This document shows, piece by piece, positions 32,460 through 44,800 of a stretch of 64,000 nucleotides of DNA. The DNA is from Daucus carota subsp. sativus (Eukaryota; Streptophyta; Magnoliopsida; Apiales; Apiaceae). The translations under genes were made by a program, and so were the position numbers. Below the pieces are notes generated by a model. It worked only from the letters and a program-made list of their open reading frames with translations. It was not told the DNA's origin and searched no databases. Location of the stretch: assembly GCF_001625215.2 (NCBI RefSeq), contig NC_030381.2, positions 19,183,131 through 19,247,130 on the forward strand. The letters run 5' to 3'. Positions within the stretch are counted from its first letter, which is position 1. Each line of letters begins with the position of its first letter.

Positions 32460-34340
32460 GTTTGTGGATGGTTGTAGAACAAGGAAATGGCGTGAGAAAT
32501 TTTGAAGAAATGACGAGGATTAATCAAGAGGTGTGAGTGTGTTTGTGCATATTATTACTTTGAAATTAGTAGATGCGGAGTGGTGGAAGATCGATGCGTG
32601 TGAATATATAACATGCAGTTTTGGTGTAAAATATGAAGAGCGTTGGCGCACTCAGTTGGGACTTTGCGAGATGTGCTTGTCGAGTAAATAGCAACGCAAA
32701 GCAACAGCTGCTTGGTTGGTTGCTACACAAATAAGCTGAGCGTCCTGCTCGGGTCTAAATGAGCCAAACAGGTCGTAAGCTCATCGAACTCGACTTGTAA
32801 AATATTTGAATTCGGCTTGAAAATAATCGAGCCAAACTTGAGTTCAAGCTATTCGAATAGTTTATCGAGCCGAGTTCGAGCTTCATTATTCGAATAGTTT
32901 ACCAAACCGAGTTCGAGCTTCATATTATTTGGTTCGTGAGGCTCGCGAGCCTAATCGAGTCTGTATTATTATAATTATTTTATATTAATTTTGTTTTATT
33001 ATATAAAATATTTAATTTTTATATGTATATATATACTTAATCGAATTGAGCTTGAGTCGAACCGATCATGTTTCCAATTTTTGTTAATATTTGGTGAAAT
33101 CATTCGAGCTCTAAGCCGAACTCGAGCCTATCAAATTTTCACAAACAGAGTTTCGAGCTTAAAATTAGAGGCTTAAAATAGCTTCAAATTTTACGTCTTT
33201 CTAGATTTTAAATACCAGGCTCATTACATTAATTTGGGAATTTTCAATACATGATATTAAAAAATTCATGTGTCTATTAATCGTAGGGGATTTAGATTGG
33301 AGCAGACACAATGGGGTGGTTACCGGGCCCGCCCATCTGGAGGTGCACGAACTCGTTCAAAGAGGTAATCAAACAAGTCCATGCTAATGTGGCCTAGGAT
33401 TCTATAACCAATAATATAGGCCCAGTCATCTGTTCCTTTAGCTTCTGTCCAATTAAATAAAAGGAGTTAAAAGTTAAAACTCGATTAAGTAATAATTGAT
33501 AAAATAATATATTTACTAAAGTAATATTTTTTTTAAGTCTTAACATAATATGAATAGTGTATTTTTACTCTCAATAAAATAATAAATTTGATAAAGTAAT
33601 TTTTTTCGTTGGTCCCAGCATTATTACTTTAAAGAGGTTTAATTGTATTTTATTTTTATAAATCAGCTTCACCGAAATCATACCTAGTGATCTACCAATG
33701 AAACTCATTGTATAATTGTTGAGCCTGTTGTAACTTTTACCTTTTTTGTGATAGAAATTACTTGGTCTTGGTCGTGCAATTTTTCCAAGTTAAACTGCTA
33801 TTTCTCACATTTTTCCAGTACTAACAATTATGTTTTTCATCGTCAACATTGGCATTCTAATTATAATCTGCACATTTAGTCTATTACTGTTTTTGTTTTG
33901 ACTTATATAAAGCTTTGTTGTTTAGTAGCTTTCACTTGCTGCGGTTGGGTTTTCCCCGGAATTCCTTCCACCAAGTATTCTAGCATTTTTTCATTTGCAT
34001 GAAGATATATTCAGTAATGCGATAATTTGTTGGAAGTTTTAGTAATTTATGTTGTCATACTCTTCATTTTGATCAGAATACTACTGACACTAAATATTTA
34101 TTTTAGACAAAAAGTATTTGTTTAAAATATTAGCGAAACCAACATTGTCGAATATGTATTCATGTTTCGAATTTGTACTCAAATCTCAACAACATACTCT
34201 GTACAATTGTCACCAGCGGAGATGGATTAATGATTCAAACTCATGATCTTTTCTCATCAAGAGTTGATGAATTTTCGTCACCGTCGAATTCTCAATGCTA
34301 TAGTATATTATTAAAGTTAAACATGCAAATGTTTGATCAA
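32460..34340. other. Spacer with TCGAGCT-rich repeat
   Basis: No gene is seen. It should hold the promoter of the minus-strand 5-phosphatase. Positions 32743-33180 are filled with variations of GAGCCGAGTTCGAGCTTCAT; one unit, ATTCGAATAGTTTA...CGAGTTCGAGCTTC, repeats at 32851 and 32888 (37-bp period). This kind of TCGAGCT-rich repeat commonly forms non-autonomous elements in plants. The rest is AT-rich and anonymous. Confidence 0.5.
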
Positions 34341-34890
34341 AGATAGTATGATGCAACAAAAAGCACAAGTTAAATGGCTCAGAGAGGGTGATAGAACTCA
34401 AAGTTCTTTCATAAAGCTATTATTAGGAGCCAGAAGCAGGATCACCAAACTTCAAGATAATATTATAACTATTTCAGGTAGAGACGCTATAAAAAAAGCC
34501 ATTCGGGATCATTTCCTGCACATGTTTGCCCAAAACTCTGCCGCTTTTTATTTAAACTTGGCCATAATTTGCTTAGAAAGTTGTCTGAGCAAGAGGAATA
34601 AGATTGGAAAGTCCTATCATATGAGAAGAGGTTGATCTTACTTTAAGACAAAGTGATTGCAGTAAAACTCCAAGGCCGGATGGTATGAACATGGGGGTCA
34701 TCAAGGAGCTTTGGAAAAGATTAAAACCTAAAATGATGGATTAGTTCAAATGCTGTGATTTTACTGGTCAACTACCTAAGGGTATGAACTCTTCTTTTAT
34801 CACTTTGATCCCTAAATCTAAAGCTCCAAAGTCTATTAAGGACTATAGGCCTATCAGTCTGGTGAATTGCTCTATGAAATTATTGTTTTA
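34340..34890 (+). pseudogene. LINE reverse transcriptase remnant
   Basis: The sequence QVKWLREGDRTQSSFIKLL matches the segment between endonuclease and RT in plant LINEs. After frame changes near 34630 come TPRPDGMNMGVIKELW and ITLIPKSKAPKSIKDYRPIS, the first conserved RT blocks. An in-frame TAG and truncation after the ISLVNC block show that it is dead. No LINE 5' or 3' end was found. Confidence 0.8.
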
Positions 34891-35505
34891 GTAGTTGATG
34901 ACTAGCAGTTGAAAGCTACAAGTCAAGTAAAGGGCAGAAAGCACATGGGTTGATGTGACAGGTGCTGCACCAGTTTTGGAAGCTAAACTAAAAACAATTT
35001 AGTCAAATATTGAGAACCTCGAAGCCTACCATTTCTGGCAAAGCAACAAGAATTTCAAGCTGCCAAATGTACTATCAAGTCCAAGAAATTCTACATTTGT
35101 AATAGCTAGAAAAGGAGTAGGAAAATACTTTTGCAGACTATCCTTGTTTGTAGTAGTATATATTCACATTGTAATTTCCATTTCAATGTATCCAAACACT
35201 GAGAACTGAAGAGCAAAGCATTAGAAATAGCAAGTAAGAAATTGTAAACTTCTGCTCTTCATTCTTTTGTAAGCAGCCAAATAATTCTTACTTAGAATGT
35301 TCTTAATATAAAAATCTCTAAGGTGGATCAAACAATCCACCTGAAATTTTTAAGATCTTTGTTCTTTTCATTTTAGTTTTAGTTTTAAATTTCTTTTTTG
35401 TTTTAAATATGAACTGTAAAACAAAAATTGGTTGAAATTTTTGTAGATTGTATTCAACCCCCCTTCTACAATCTAACTTATTGTGTGCATTGTCTGAATA
35501 ACAAT

Positions 35506-36232
35506 TTTCTCTTTGAAAGGCTTTGTTATACATTCACCTTGGATGAGCCTATGCCAAATGAGAACGACTTATGGATATGGGTCATTCTTAGGGACCAGAA
35601 AGGAACGATCATAAAAATGTATTCAGAGATGCTAAAGAATCTGACCAGGAGAGCCAAAAAGCTCTAGGCTCTCTTGAAAGGTTTGAAGGGAGCTTTTCTT
35701 AGGGGCGAGAACAACGTCGAGCTGAAGACAGACAATCTGGAGGCTCTCAAGGAATGGGACGAATGGAAATTGTTTTTAGACCCTAACCGTGCTCGTGTTA
35801 TTCAACAACTAAAGCAAAGGAAGAGTGATCCCAATCTTAAACTGGTTGTTAGTCTTGTTGTGGAATCTCAAGATGCTCTTGCTCGTTATCTAGCCAGAAT
35901 GAGAGCCATGTTGAGGGTCAAGATGGTGGCATGATTAGGCGTTTGTTTGGGAAAGTTAGAGAGCTTTGGATGTTGGATATGGGTCTGGGTACCTGCCAAG
36001 GAGACTTGAAATCTTATCTAAGTATGAATATGAAGAATGGCTGTGGGAGGAGGAGCAGCCAGAAAATCACGGAGCGGAGGTTATGGAGATATCTGACGAG
36101 GATGAAGCAGAAACAAATATGGTGTTTATGGGGATCGATCAACCGTGTATGGGACGACGCAGGAGAAGCCAAGACAGTTGCAGCCGCTCGGATGCAATGC
36201 AAGGAAGCGGGTATGGGGAGGAAGATGATTAG
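35506..36232 (+). pseudogene. RNase H-like protein remnant
   Basis: The phrases PNENDLWIWVILRDQKGTII, then GLKGAFLRGENNVELKTDNL, resemble the RNase H-like fold found in many plant transposon-derived or orphan proteins; the TDN after a beta strand would be an acidic catalytic position. A TAG at about 35665 replaces what is usually Trp, and the frame shifts near 35900. The C-terminal piece (35966-36232) is acidic then basic, ending EEDD. It may be a decayed gene, or a gene whose introns I fail to see. Upstream, 34890-35505 contains only low-complexity sequence, including ATTCAACCCCCCTTCTACAA, reminiscent of an LTR junction. Confidence 0.45.
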
Positions 36233-36565
36233 GGTTTATATAATCTTAATTAGTCTTTCTCAAGTTTTATCAAGTAGATTTTAGTAGATAAAGTTACTTC
36301 TAGTTCATACCCCAAGGTATATCCTATCTTCTTGTGGGATCTTTTTATGGATTTTTAAGTTTCTTTTTTCAGGGCCTAAGACATGCCTAAGACATGTGAA
36401 GTTTGTAATTGGTTGGCCATTAATATATCTATTTGCCTTTAAAAAAAATAGTGAGTATAAGTTAGCTAAAATTAATAGTGTATACGATGTGACTTTAAAT
36501 CATAATTTAATAAAAAAATCTGAAACGTTACTTATATTTTAATATATCTAAAATTTTAAATTTTA

Positions 36566-36567
<2 letters not shown>

Positions 36568-36599
<32 letters not shown>
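36568..36599. repeat. (AT)n microsatellite
   Basis: About sixteen AT units in an AT-rich spacer. Confidence 0.9.
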
Positions 36600-36604
<5 letters not shown>

Positions 36605-37432
36605 ACATGTATATTAAAAAAATTGTATATCCATTTATTTATGTGTAAATATTTTATTCGGGCAATTGGATGTGCGAAATAATAATTAAAAATATGATTT
36701 GTAAGGCATATGTACACAGAAATATTCACATGTTAAATTTCCTTAACCACAATAATATTATTTAAAAATGTTTATTATAAAATTTAAATATATTATATTT
36801 CAAATAAAATTTAAATTTAAATTTTCTCAGTTAAAAATATTTATAAATTGGTCCAATAAAAGTTTAAAAAGATGTCAATTTTACGAGATTAAATTCACTC
36901 TCTTCTAATTCAAGCATCACTTTTTTTTATTTAACATAGGAACCCGCGGCCGCTACTCTTTGGGTGCGCACACAAATCCCCTCTTTAATCAGCTGGACTA
37001 ACCCTTGCGGGTTTTAAACATCACTTTTGCGAGTGCAAATATCTAGTGAGGTGAATAATATAATATTAATACAAGTTAGCAACAAGTATGACTAATTTTT
37101 GGAAATCTCACAATGACTACCTATAATCTACTAAAAAAAATTCAATTATTTTAGAGGCTGAAAGTAGATATAAAAAATCAACTATCTTTTTAATTTTCTA
37201 ATTTTTTTATTTACCTAAGTAAATTTTTACGAATTTATACATTTATGACAAACTTTAATTTTTTATGGTAAAATTATACATGTAATTAACAATGTAAAGC
37301 ACGACGAGTCTTAATTTTAGTTGTGTTTTTTTTTTAAAGTAATCATGTTCTTCAGTAAAATTGTAATTAATTTCTAAACACTACTTTTTAGATATATACA
37401 TCACACCTTTCATATAAAAAGCATACGATTCT
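36600..37432. other. AT-rich spacer with a small GC-rich island
   Basis: No gene is seen. Positions 36942-37015 (CCCGCGGCCGCTACTCTTTG, GGTGCGCACAC, CCCTTGCGGG) contrast sharply with the neighbours. They resemble fragments of a dispersed plant repeat, possibly SINE-derived; I am not sure of the family. Confidence 0.35.
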
Positions 37433-38595
37433 TTAACAAAACTGATTGATGACATCTAGCCAAATATGTCGATTGACCAATAAAACAGAGAGTAATATTG
37501 GAAGAACATAATGTTCTATTGTACGAACATTAATCATGTCGGGGCGTATAAACCCCAATCCATGCAAAGATATATTAGTGACTCCTTTCTCTAATTTCTT
37601 AGGATTGGTTGTCCGCAAAAATATCAATTTGGATCCATGAAATAACGGTTTATAACTATCCTTACTTGTGACAACTTTTATTTTTTTTAATACTATATAA
37701 ATAGGCTTCACTTAAAAGGTGCTTGAACCTAGCAAACAAATATTGCGGAAGTGTTGCATGAATAATATTTTCCTGTATACAAAGTAAAAACATATAAAAA
37801 TTAAAAACAACAAACATGTCCAACGAACAAAACAAATATTATAAAAAGAATAACTAACAAACATATATCACTAATAGTTAATTTATTGGCCTTTTCATAC
37901 ATCAATATAATGTCAAGACTATATTCTTCTCCCGTGTTTGGATTTTTCGACTTCCACATCCGACAAACTCTTACTCTTATCAGCCAATTATCTCTATCGC
38001 CATTCAAAACATCTAGCATAGTGAAACTCATTATTGTATTAGATGAAGAAGATAAGTTAACACAAAGAAATTGTCCGACCTTAATTTATAGTGGTTGATT
38101 CGAGAAAAAACCGGTTTATCAAATTATTTTTTGTTTTTAATATACACCTTTTCCAAAATTTGGTCATAGTTTAGGAAGAAAAGTAAGGCTTTTTTGGTAT
38201 CAAAACAATTGAAAAGAAGTTTCAAATTCTGATTTGATATTTATTAAGGTGGGCAGTTTTTATTTTTGATATATTGAAAAAAGTAATTCTGAGACTTTCC
38301 TCCAATATATTCGAAACTAAAAAAAGTACTCTTATTTTTGATAATTTTAAAATTTAAATTATAATTTGAAACTTTCTCCCAATAATTTTGATACTAAAAA
38401 AGGTAGATAGATTTTATTTTGATATTTTGAAAAAGATAGTTTTGAAACTTGCTTCAAATATATCCAAAACTAAAAAGAGTAATTTTTATTTTTTATATTT
38501 TTCATCTAAAAATTCCAGAAAATTAGAATAAAATGGAGCTATCTGATAAGCGAAAACTCCACACCCCTCGCTTCTTTTTTATATAATTATATTGA
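37433..38595 (-). mobile_element. Helitron fragment carrying an RPA-like (DUF223/OB-fold) gene piece
   Basis: On the minus strand the right edge reads A|TCAATATAATTATATAAAAA then AGAAGCGAGGGG, matching the 5' end of the second Helitron at 51385. Inside, LNGDRDNWLIRVRVCRMWKS is the first OB fold of the RPA1-like protein often carried by plant Helitrons. After a probable intron (acceptor TATACAG near 37785), a frame-broken HATLPQYLFARFKHLLSEAY and KVVTSKDSYKPLFHGSKLIF continue the DUF223 domain. No Rep/helicase is visible. I could not find a CTRR 3' end, so the left boundary is arbitrary. Confidence 0.65.
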
Positions 38596-38803
38596 TCGAT
38601 GATGTTTGATTGATGACTCAGGACTCGAAATAGAAATCGTTTACACAAACAATATGGATGTGCATGGATTTAAATCACTGACGTGACAAATTTAGTGAAA
38701 TGGAAACTGGGCCTAATGGGCTGAACTTGACCAAACTTTATATCAAGACCCAAAATGTAAAAGGATAAGTTTGATCTCCATTGTTGCATCAAGATAAGGA
38801 GAT

Positions 38804-41800
38804 ATGCAGGTCCTTCTTCATCCTGGTAATTCTTTCACTTTCTTAATTCCACCCTTACCCCTCAACAAGTTTATTATTTACAATTTAGCCCCTCCACCCT
38901 TCCCATTACCTTCATTCATCAAAACTAGAGCTTCGACTTCAACTTCAAGAACTGGGTTTTGTCAAAGTTTGTATTTTGTTACAAAATATGCAATTTCAAG
39001 AACTACTCATGTCTCATTTTGCTCAAAAGGTGAGATCTTGGAAGATTTTAGAGATACCCATTTGAGTGAAGACTTGAATTTTGAGAGGAATGGTGATGTT
39101 GAAGAGCTTGAATTGCAAAATAAGCCTTCTCCAATGCCTGTATTTGATGAAGTTGTGGTTGAGGTTGAAGATGAGCCTAAGAAGTTGGATAGAGAGGAGG
39201 TTTTAGAGCCTTTCCTGAGGTTTTTTAAGCCCAGGGATTTGGGTCAGAAAGTTAGTGATTTGGATGAGTTGGAAGTGAGTAGTGAGGAGAGTGAGAGTGA
39301 TGATGTTGAGGAAGATGGGAATGAGGTTAGTGTTGAGTATTATGATCCGAAACCTGGTGATTTTGTTGTAGGTGTTGTGGTTTCGGGTAATGAGCATAAA
39401 ATTGATGTGAATATAGGGGCTGATTTGTTGGGTACAATGTTGAAGAAAGATGTGCTTCCTTTGTTTGATAAGGAATTGGATAATTTGTTATGTGATATCG
39501 AGAATGATGCAGATACGTTTATGGTTAAAGGGAGGATGGGGATTGTGAAAAATGAGGATTCGACGAATGGTGATGTTGTTGGTCCTGGAAGGCCTGTTGT
39601 GGAACCTGGAACTGTTTTATTTGCCGAAGTTGTGGGAAGAACACTTAGTGGAAAACCATTGATTTCTTCAAGACGGTACTTTAGGCGTCTTGCATGGCAT
39701 CGAGTTAGGCAGGTTCTTTTCTCTCTTATATATGTGCCTGATTCAGTTTTGTTGACTTCGATATTGTGTATATTAATTTATGAATGAATGTCGTTTTTCT
39801 TATTTGTATGAATTAATGTTGGTTTTAATATTTGCAACCCTGTAAAACAAGAGTTAATTGTCACATGCATTGTATAAAAATTGAATGGGGATTAAATATT
39901 TCACTTAACAGAAATATATAAAACTTAAACATTCCGATACTCTGGTTTTTATTTGATATAGTAGTTCCGGATGGTGGATGGAAAAGGCCAAAGAGGTTAG
40001 TAATTTTTTGTAGTCTGTAGCGGTTGGCTGAAGGAGATGTGCAGGAAGTGAACTGTTTCTAAGACCTTAAAGTCCCACTTTGTTTGCCAGTGCATGCAGT
40101 AATTCTTTTTTATTTTTTTTTGGTAGCAAGTAGTGTTTAATGCATACATGATACATCTATATACATGCAAAAAGGTTAGGTTTTTGGGTTGCTCATCTGC
40201 CAATTTTGTGGTGTTGTATTGGGTTCATGTGTGTAGTTTACTTCATATTTGGAAAGGCATGTCTGATGGGTGATCATTCATTCATAAGTATTGTCTAATT
40301 AACCTCTCCGCAATGAGATAAGTTGTCCTCATGAGGGTCGATTTTAAATTTGCTTATGGTTAAAGAAATTAGTTAGGATTTCCAAGAAATGGAAAGTATT
40401 AGAGCAAGTCCAACAGTGTCTTAGTAGAAACCCTAAATATATAATAAAATATAATGTCCTAGTGATCTTGGACGCCATACACATACATCTATTCCAACAA
40501 TATGCCGTATCTTCATGCCTTAATACTTAAATATTAATATATTTGAATACAACTATATATAAGTCAAGTATGAAAAGGTGTGAAAAGAGAGAGAAAGTGA
40601 ATATTTTTATGGATTAAAATAGTTCAGGACAAGTGTGGTAGTGCCTTATAAGAGCAAGTCCAACAGTGTCCTAGCTGAAGTCCTAAATATAATATAAAAA
40701 ATTATGTCCTAGTAGTTTAGGACATATTCTACTAATTTCAACTCCAACAATGTGCTTTATTTTCTCTATACGTGTAATATTTTATTATTAAAAGTTCACT
40801 TTCATCATTAAAACATAATATAAAGTAGAGAGAGAAAGAGGATGTTGTTAGGAATTTATTATAAAATATGGGATAGGACAAGGAGAGAGAGTGCCTCAAA
40901 AATAGGGCTTGAGGGGATTGTCCTAGTGATATAAGGCATCACTAGGACATTGTTGGAGCAAACTTTTTTATCAAATGCCCTAAATTTTAACTTAGGACAT
41001 GATATAAGGCTTCTCTTGGACTTGCTCTAAATGAGGCACATGTTGTGTGTCCTAGTGTTTTAAGGCACCACTAGGACACTGTTGGATTACATCTTTCTGT
41101 CAAATGCCTTAAATTTTAATGTAGGACACTAGTTTAGGGCACTGTTGGACTTGCTCTTGGATGCTAAAAAACTATTAATGATAGAGCTTCTTTTCACATT
41201 AGTTAACTGTTACATATGACAAAAGGAAAATTCTTGAACATTTGTTTCATGTGCCACCATCCAAACGGAGACTTTTGTACTTGCTGATGGCGCTGTCCAG
41301 CTCGAATCAATTATGGAACCGCGATCCAATTCCCTCGTTTTGGGACACGATTCGTCTTCAACCCGTATCATAAGGGATCACGTTCCAGTTCACTAACTTC
41401 AGCGATCCACCTTTAACTTAGGTGATATAAAAAAAGGAAGATAATTTGACCCTATCTTGATTATAATTATTTTTAAAAACATACTTTAGTAAAAGAAATA
41501 AGAGAAGGAAGGAGCTAAGAAGATGATACAGATGAAAGAAAAGACACACGAGACATTCCTTGATTACAAAAACAATTTTAGATCCCCTTATAAATGGGGT
41601 ATTATATCAAAGTGCTCACCATTCTCATCAAAAACTATCAAATGACTGTCAAATCTCCACGGGGACTCATTCAAGCCATCATAATCACTATATATATTAC
41701 TCCGTTGAATCTTGAAAAAATATTAATGAAAATTTTTAACAAACAGATGATTTATGTGCTACAATCTTTTTATATTTCGTTGTAATATTTTATTCTAGTT

Positions 41801-44800
41801 TTTTTTAATAATCCATGTGGCTCACACATCATCAGCGATTAGGATTGCATTAAGTTTTATGTTAATTATTTTTCAAGATTTAACATAGTGATATAGAGCA
41901 TGTTTGGCTTAGCTTATGACTTAACTTGACTTATGACTTAACGCGACTTAATGTGATAAGCTGGGAGTTTAAATTGTCTTTTTGGGTAATTCTAACTTAT
42001 TAATGACTTATGGGTTATTGAAACTATAATAATAAAAATAAAAGTGATTTATGGGTAACTTATATCTTAGCGGTAATTTTTAATAAAAAAAATTTAAAAA
42101 TTAAGTCACTGAAATAAATACCTCAAACTAACTTCTGCCTTTAATTTAGTTTTTGGCTTATTTCTAACTTTAAGCCAACTTCTGACTTATTACACAAACA
42201 GACATTTTTAAGCTTAAAGTCGAAATTGGCTTAAAGCCTAGGCAAAGAGGCTCATATATATAGTGATTCTAGTGGCTAAAATGAGTCTCCGGGGAGATCG
42301 GGTAGTCACTTGATAGTTTTTGGCGAAAACGGTGGGCACGTTGATATAAAACCCCTTATAAATACGTATCGAAGGTCCTCACCATTTAACAAGTAACCTT
42401 AAAGTTTCATTTTCTAATTAACTTCTATATTTTCAGGTAAACTAAGTATTTTTAATCTCAAAATCATAATTAGACTATATATTGTTTATTAAAAACTCAC
42501 TAAAAAGGGATCCTCATATTGACCCACGAATCCAATTCGCGGGTCATTGTACCCGATTAATAAAAACCAACATTTGATGTTCCCGATCCCGTACCACGTA
42601 CCCGAATGACCTGTGAACCATGCAACACTGAGATAAGCTGTCCTCTGTTTTATGTGCCACCATTCAAAAGGTGTACTTCTATACTTGCTGACAGCGGTGT
42701 CTAGCTCGAATCAACTGTACACAGAATATGACTTTTCTAGTGTTTGGCCTGCGATTGTGTTGCATCTCACTTAAACTAGTGGAAAGGCATAAAGTGTGAC
42801 CATTGATTGTTTAATAGTTCCAGTTCTCAAAACTCTTCATATTGCATAGCACATAACGTGTAAGTGCATGCAAGTAGTTTAACAAATTTTTGCTTTTCAT
42901 AGGGTTGAGGAAAATGGAGGGTATGAGCATGAGGGGCTGGCATAAAACAATTACTAATTTCCCTCTTTCCAAACCCACCCCATTGAGAAATTGAGAACCC
43001 TAGATGAAACTATAATCAATGCTGTACTATGATCAAAGTTCTCCAAGTCTCCTGTCATTTCCAAAATTCAAATCGTTTGATGCTCTGTGCAAAGTGCTTA
43101 CTAACATGTTAGATATGTCTACATTGCAGATTAAGCAGTTCAATGAGCCTATTGAGGTTAGAATTACCGAATGGAGTAGTAATGGTCTTCTTACAAGAAT
43201 TGAGGTTTGACCTTGCATACTATGCCTTCTTCCCCCTTGATCTTTCTTGCCTGTGTGCATGTATGGAAAATGCCAATTGTTTTCTCTATTACTGAGTTAA
43301 ATTTCATTTTGGCAGGGTTTGAGAGCTTTTCTTCCAAAAGCTGAATTAGTAAATAGAACTCACACCTTCACTGAACTAAAAGAGAATGTAAGTTGAGACG
43401 CTGTTTGAGAATTTTATTATCCCGTATTCTTGATGGGTGATGATCAGCACTTCAGGGAGTATATACAAACCCGAGTAGCAATTGAAGTATATTCTTCATT
43501 TTATGTCCCCATGAAAACCACTATTAAGAATTTGTAATTTTAACTGTCTATGCCAATATTGAGTATCAAATTCATTGTGAGTTGCTTGTGTTTCTGCTAA
43601 AACTTTCTAGAACAATTAGCAAAAAGAAAAAAAATCCAGAAAACAAGCAACATGCAGACAACGTAGCTCCCTTCTTTTAGAATAAAGTACCGGTCCCTAT
43701 ATATTGAATATGTTCTTTAGAAGGAAAGTGTTGTTTTACTTTGTCATTTGGACACCCCAGATGTGATTCTTTTTACATATGAAATTAGACGGAGGTAGTA
43801 ACAGATAATAGATAGTACCTGGATTTCAGCGAGTCGAGTAAAGATCTATGTCATTGCATAACTGAGAATACCTGGTGTTAGAATCTAGTAAAGGTTGCAG
43901 TGGGAATTTAAACAGAGGATCTAATGCGTGCCTTGACTATGTTGGTAAAATAACTAGTACATTTTTGTAGTTCACCTCTTTCTTTGCACATGCAGTGGCT
44001 TTGTTTAGATTAACTCATTATTTTTAGTTTGCAGGTAGGACGATGTATAAATGTGCAGATTACCAGGATCAATGAAAGTACCAATGACTTGGTTCTTAGC
44101 GAAAAGGAGGCCTGGGTTGGTTTTTAACTAGGCATCATGCAATACCAACTTTTTCTGATTGTACATCATACTTCCTCCAATTTTTCCTTTTATTACCTCT
44201 ATGTCCACTTAACAGAGTCTGCTACATCTCAAGGAGGGAACACTTTTGGACGGTACTGTAAAGAAAATTTTCCCTTATGGTGCTCAAATAAGGATAGGTG
44301 ACAGTAATAGAAGGTGAGCAGTGATTTTGTTATTTTAGCTAGGACATTTTCCTGGTTTATATGCAGATTCACTTTTGTTGGTTCTTAGTTTTGAAATTCT
44401 TACAGTTACTAGCAATGAAACTAAAGTGTAAATGATGAAACAAAAGTTAAGATACGGGCTTCATGAATGCACAACAAATAAAATACTGACTAACTAGATA
44501 AAAAATATTAGTTAAATAATTTTTATTGGAAGTGAGTAATGTAGAGAACACAATTTCATAGGTGGTGCATTTTTCCAACAGATGCATGCTAACACCCCAT
44601 ATCACATAATGATCATACGTACAGTGTATGTGGTGAGTGTTGCCGTGCTCGTCAATATGTGAATTTGATATTTTAAAAAGTCACAATGTTTGCGCTATGT
44701 AAAAGATGGTAAACAAGGCAAGTAGATATCCCACCCAAGGAAATAAATTCCTTGTTTAGTAATGCTAGTATGCAAGTATCTTCGGGTTTGTTGCGGTTCT

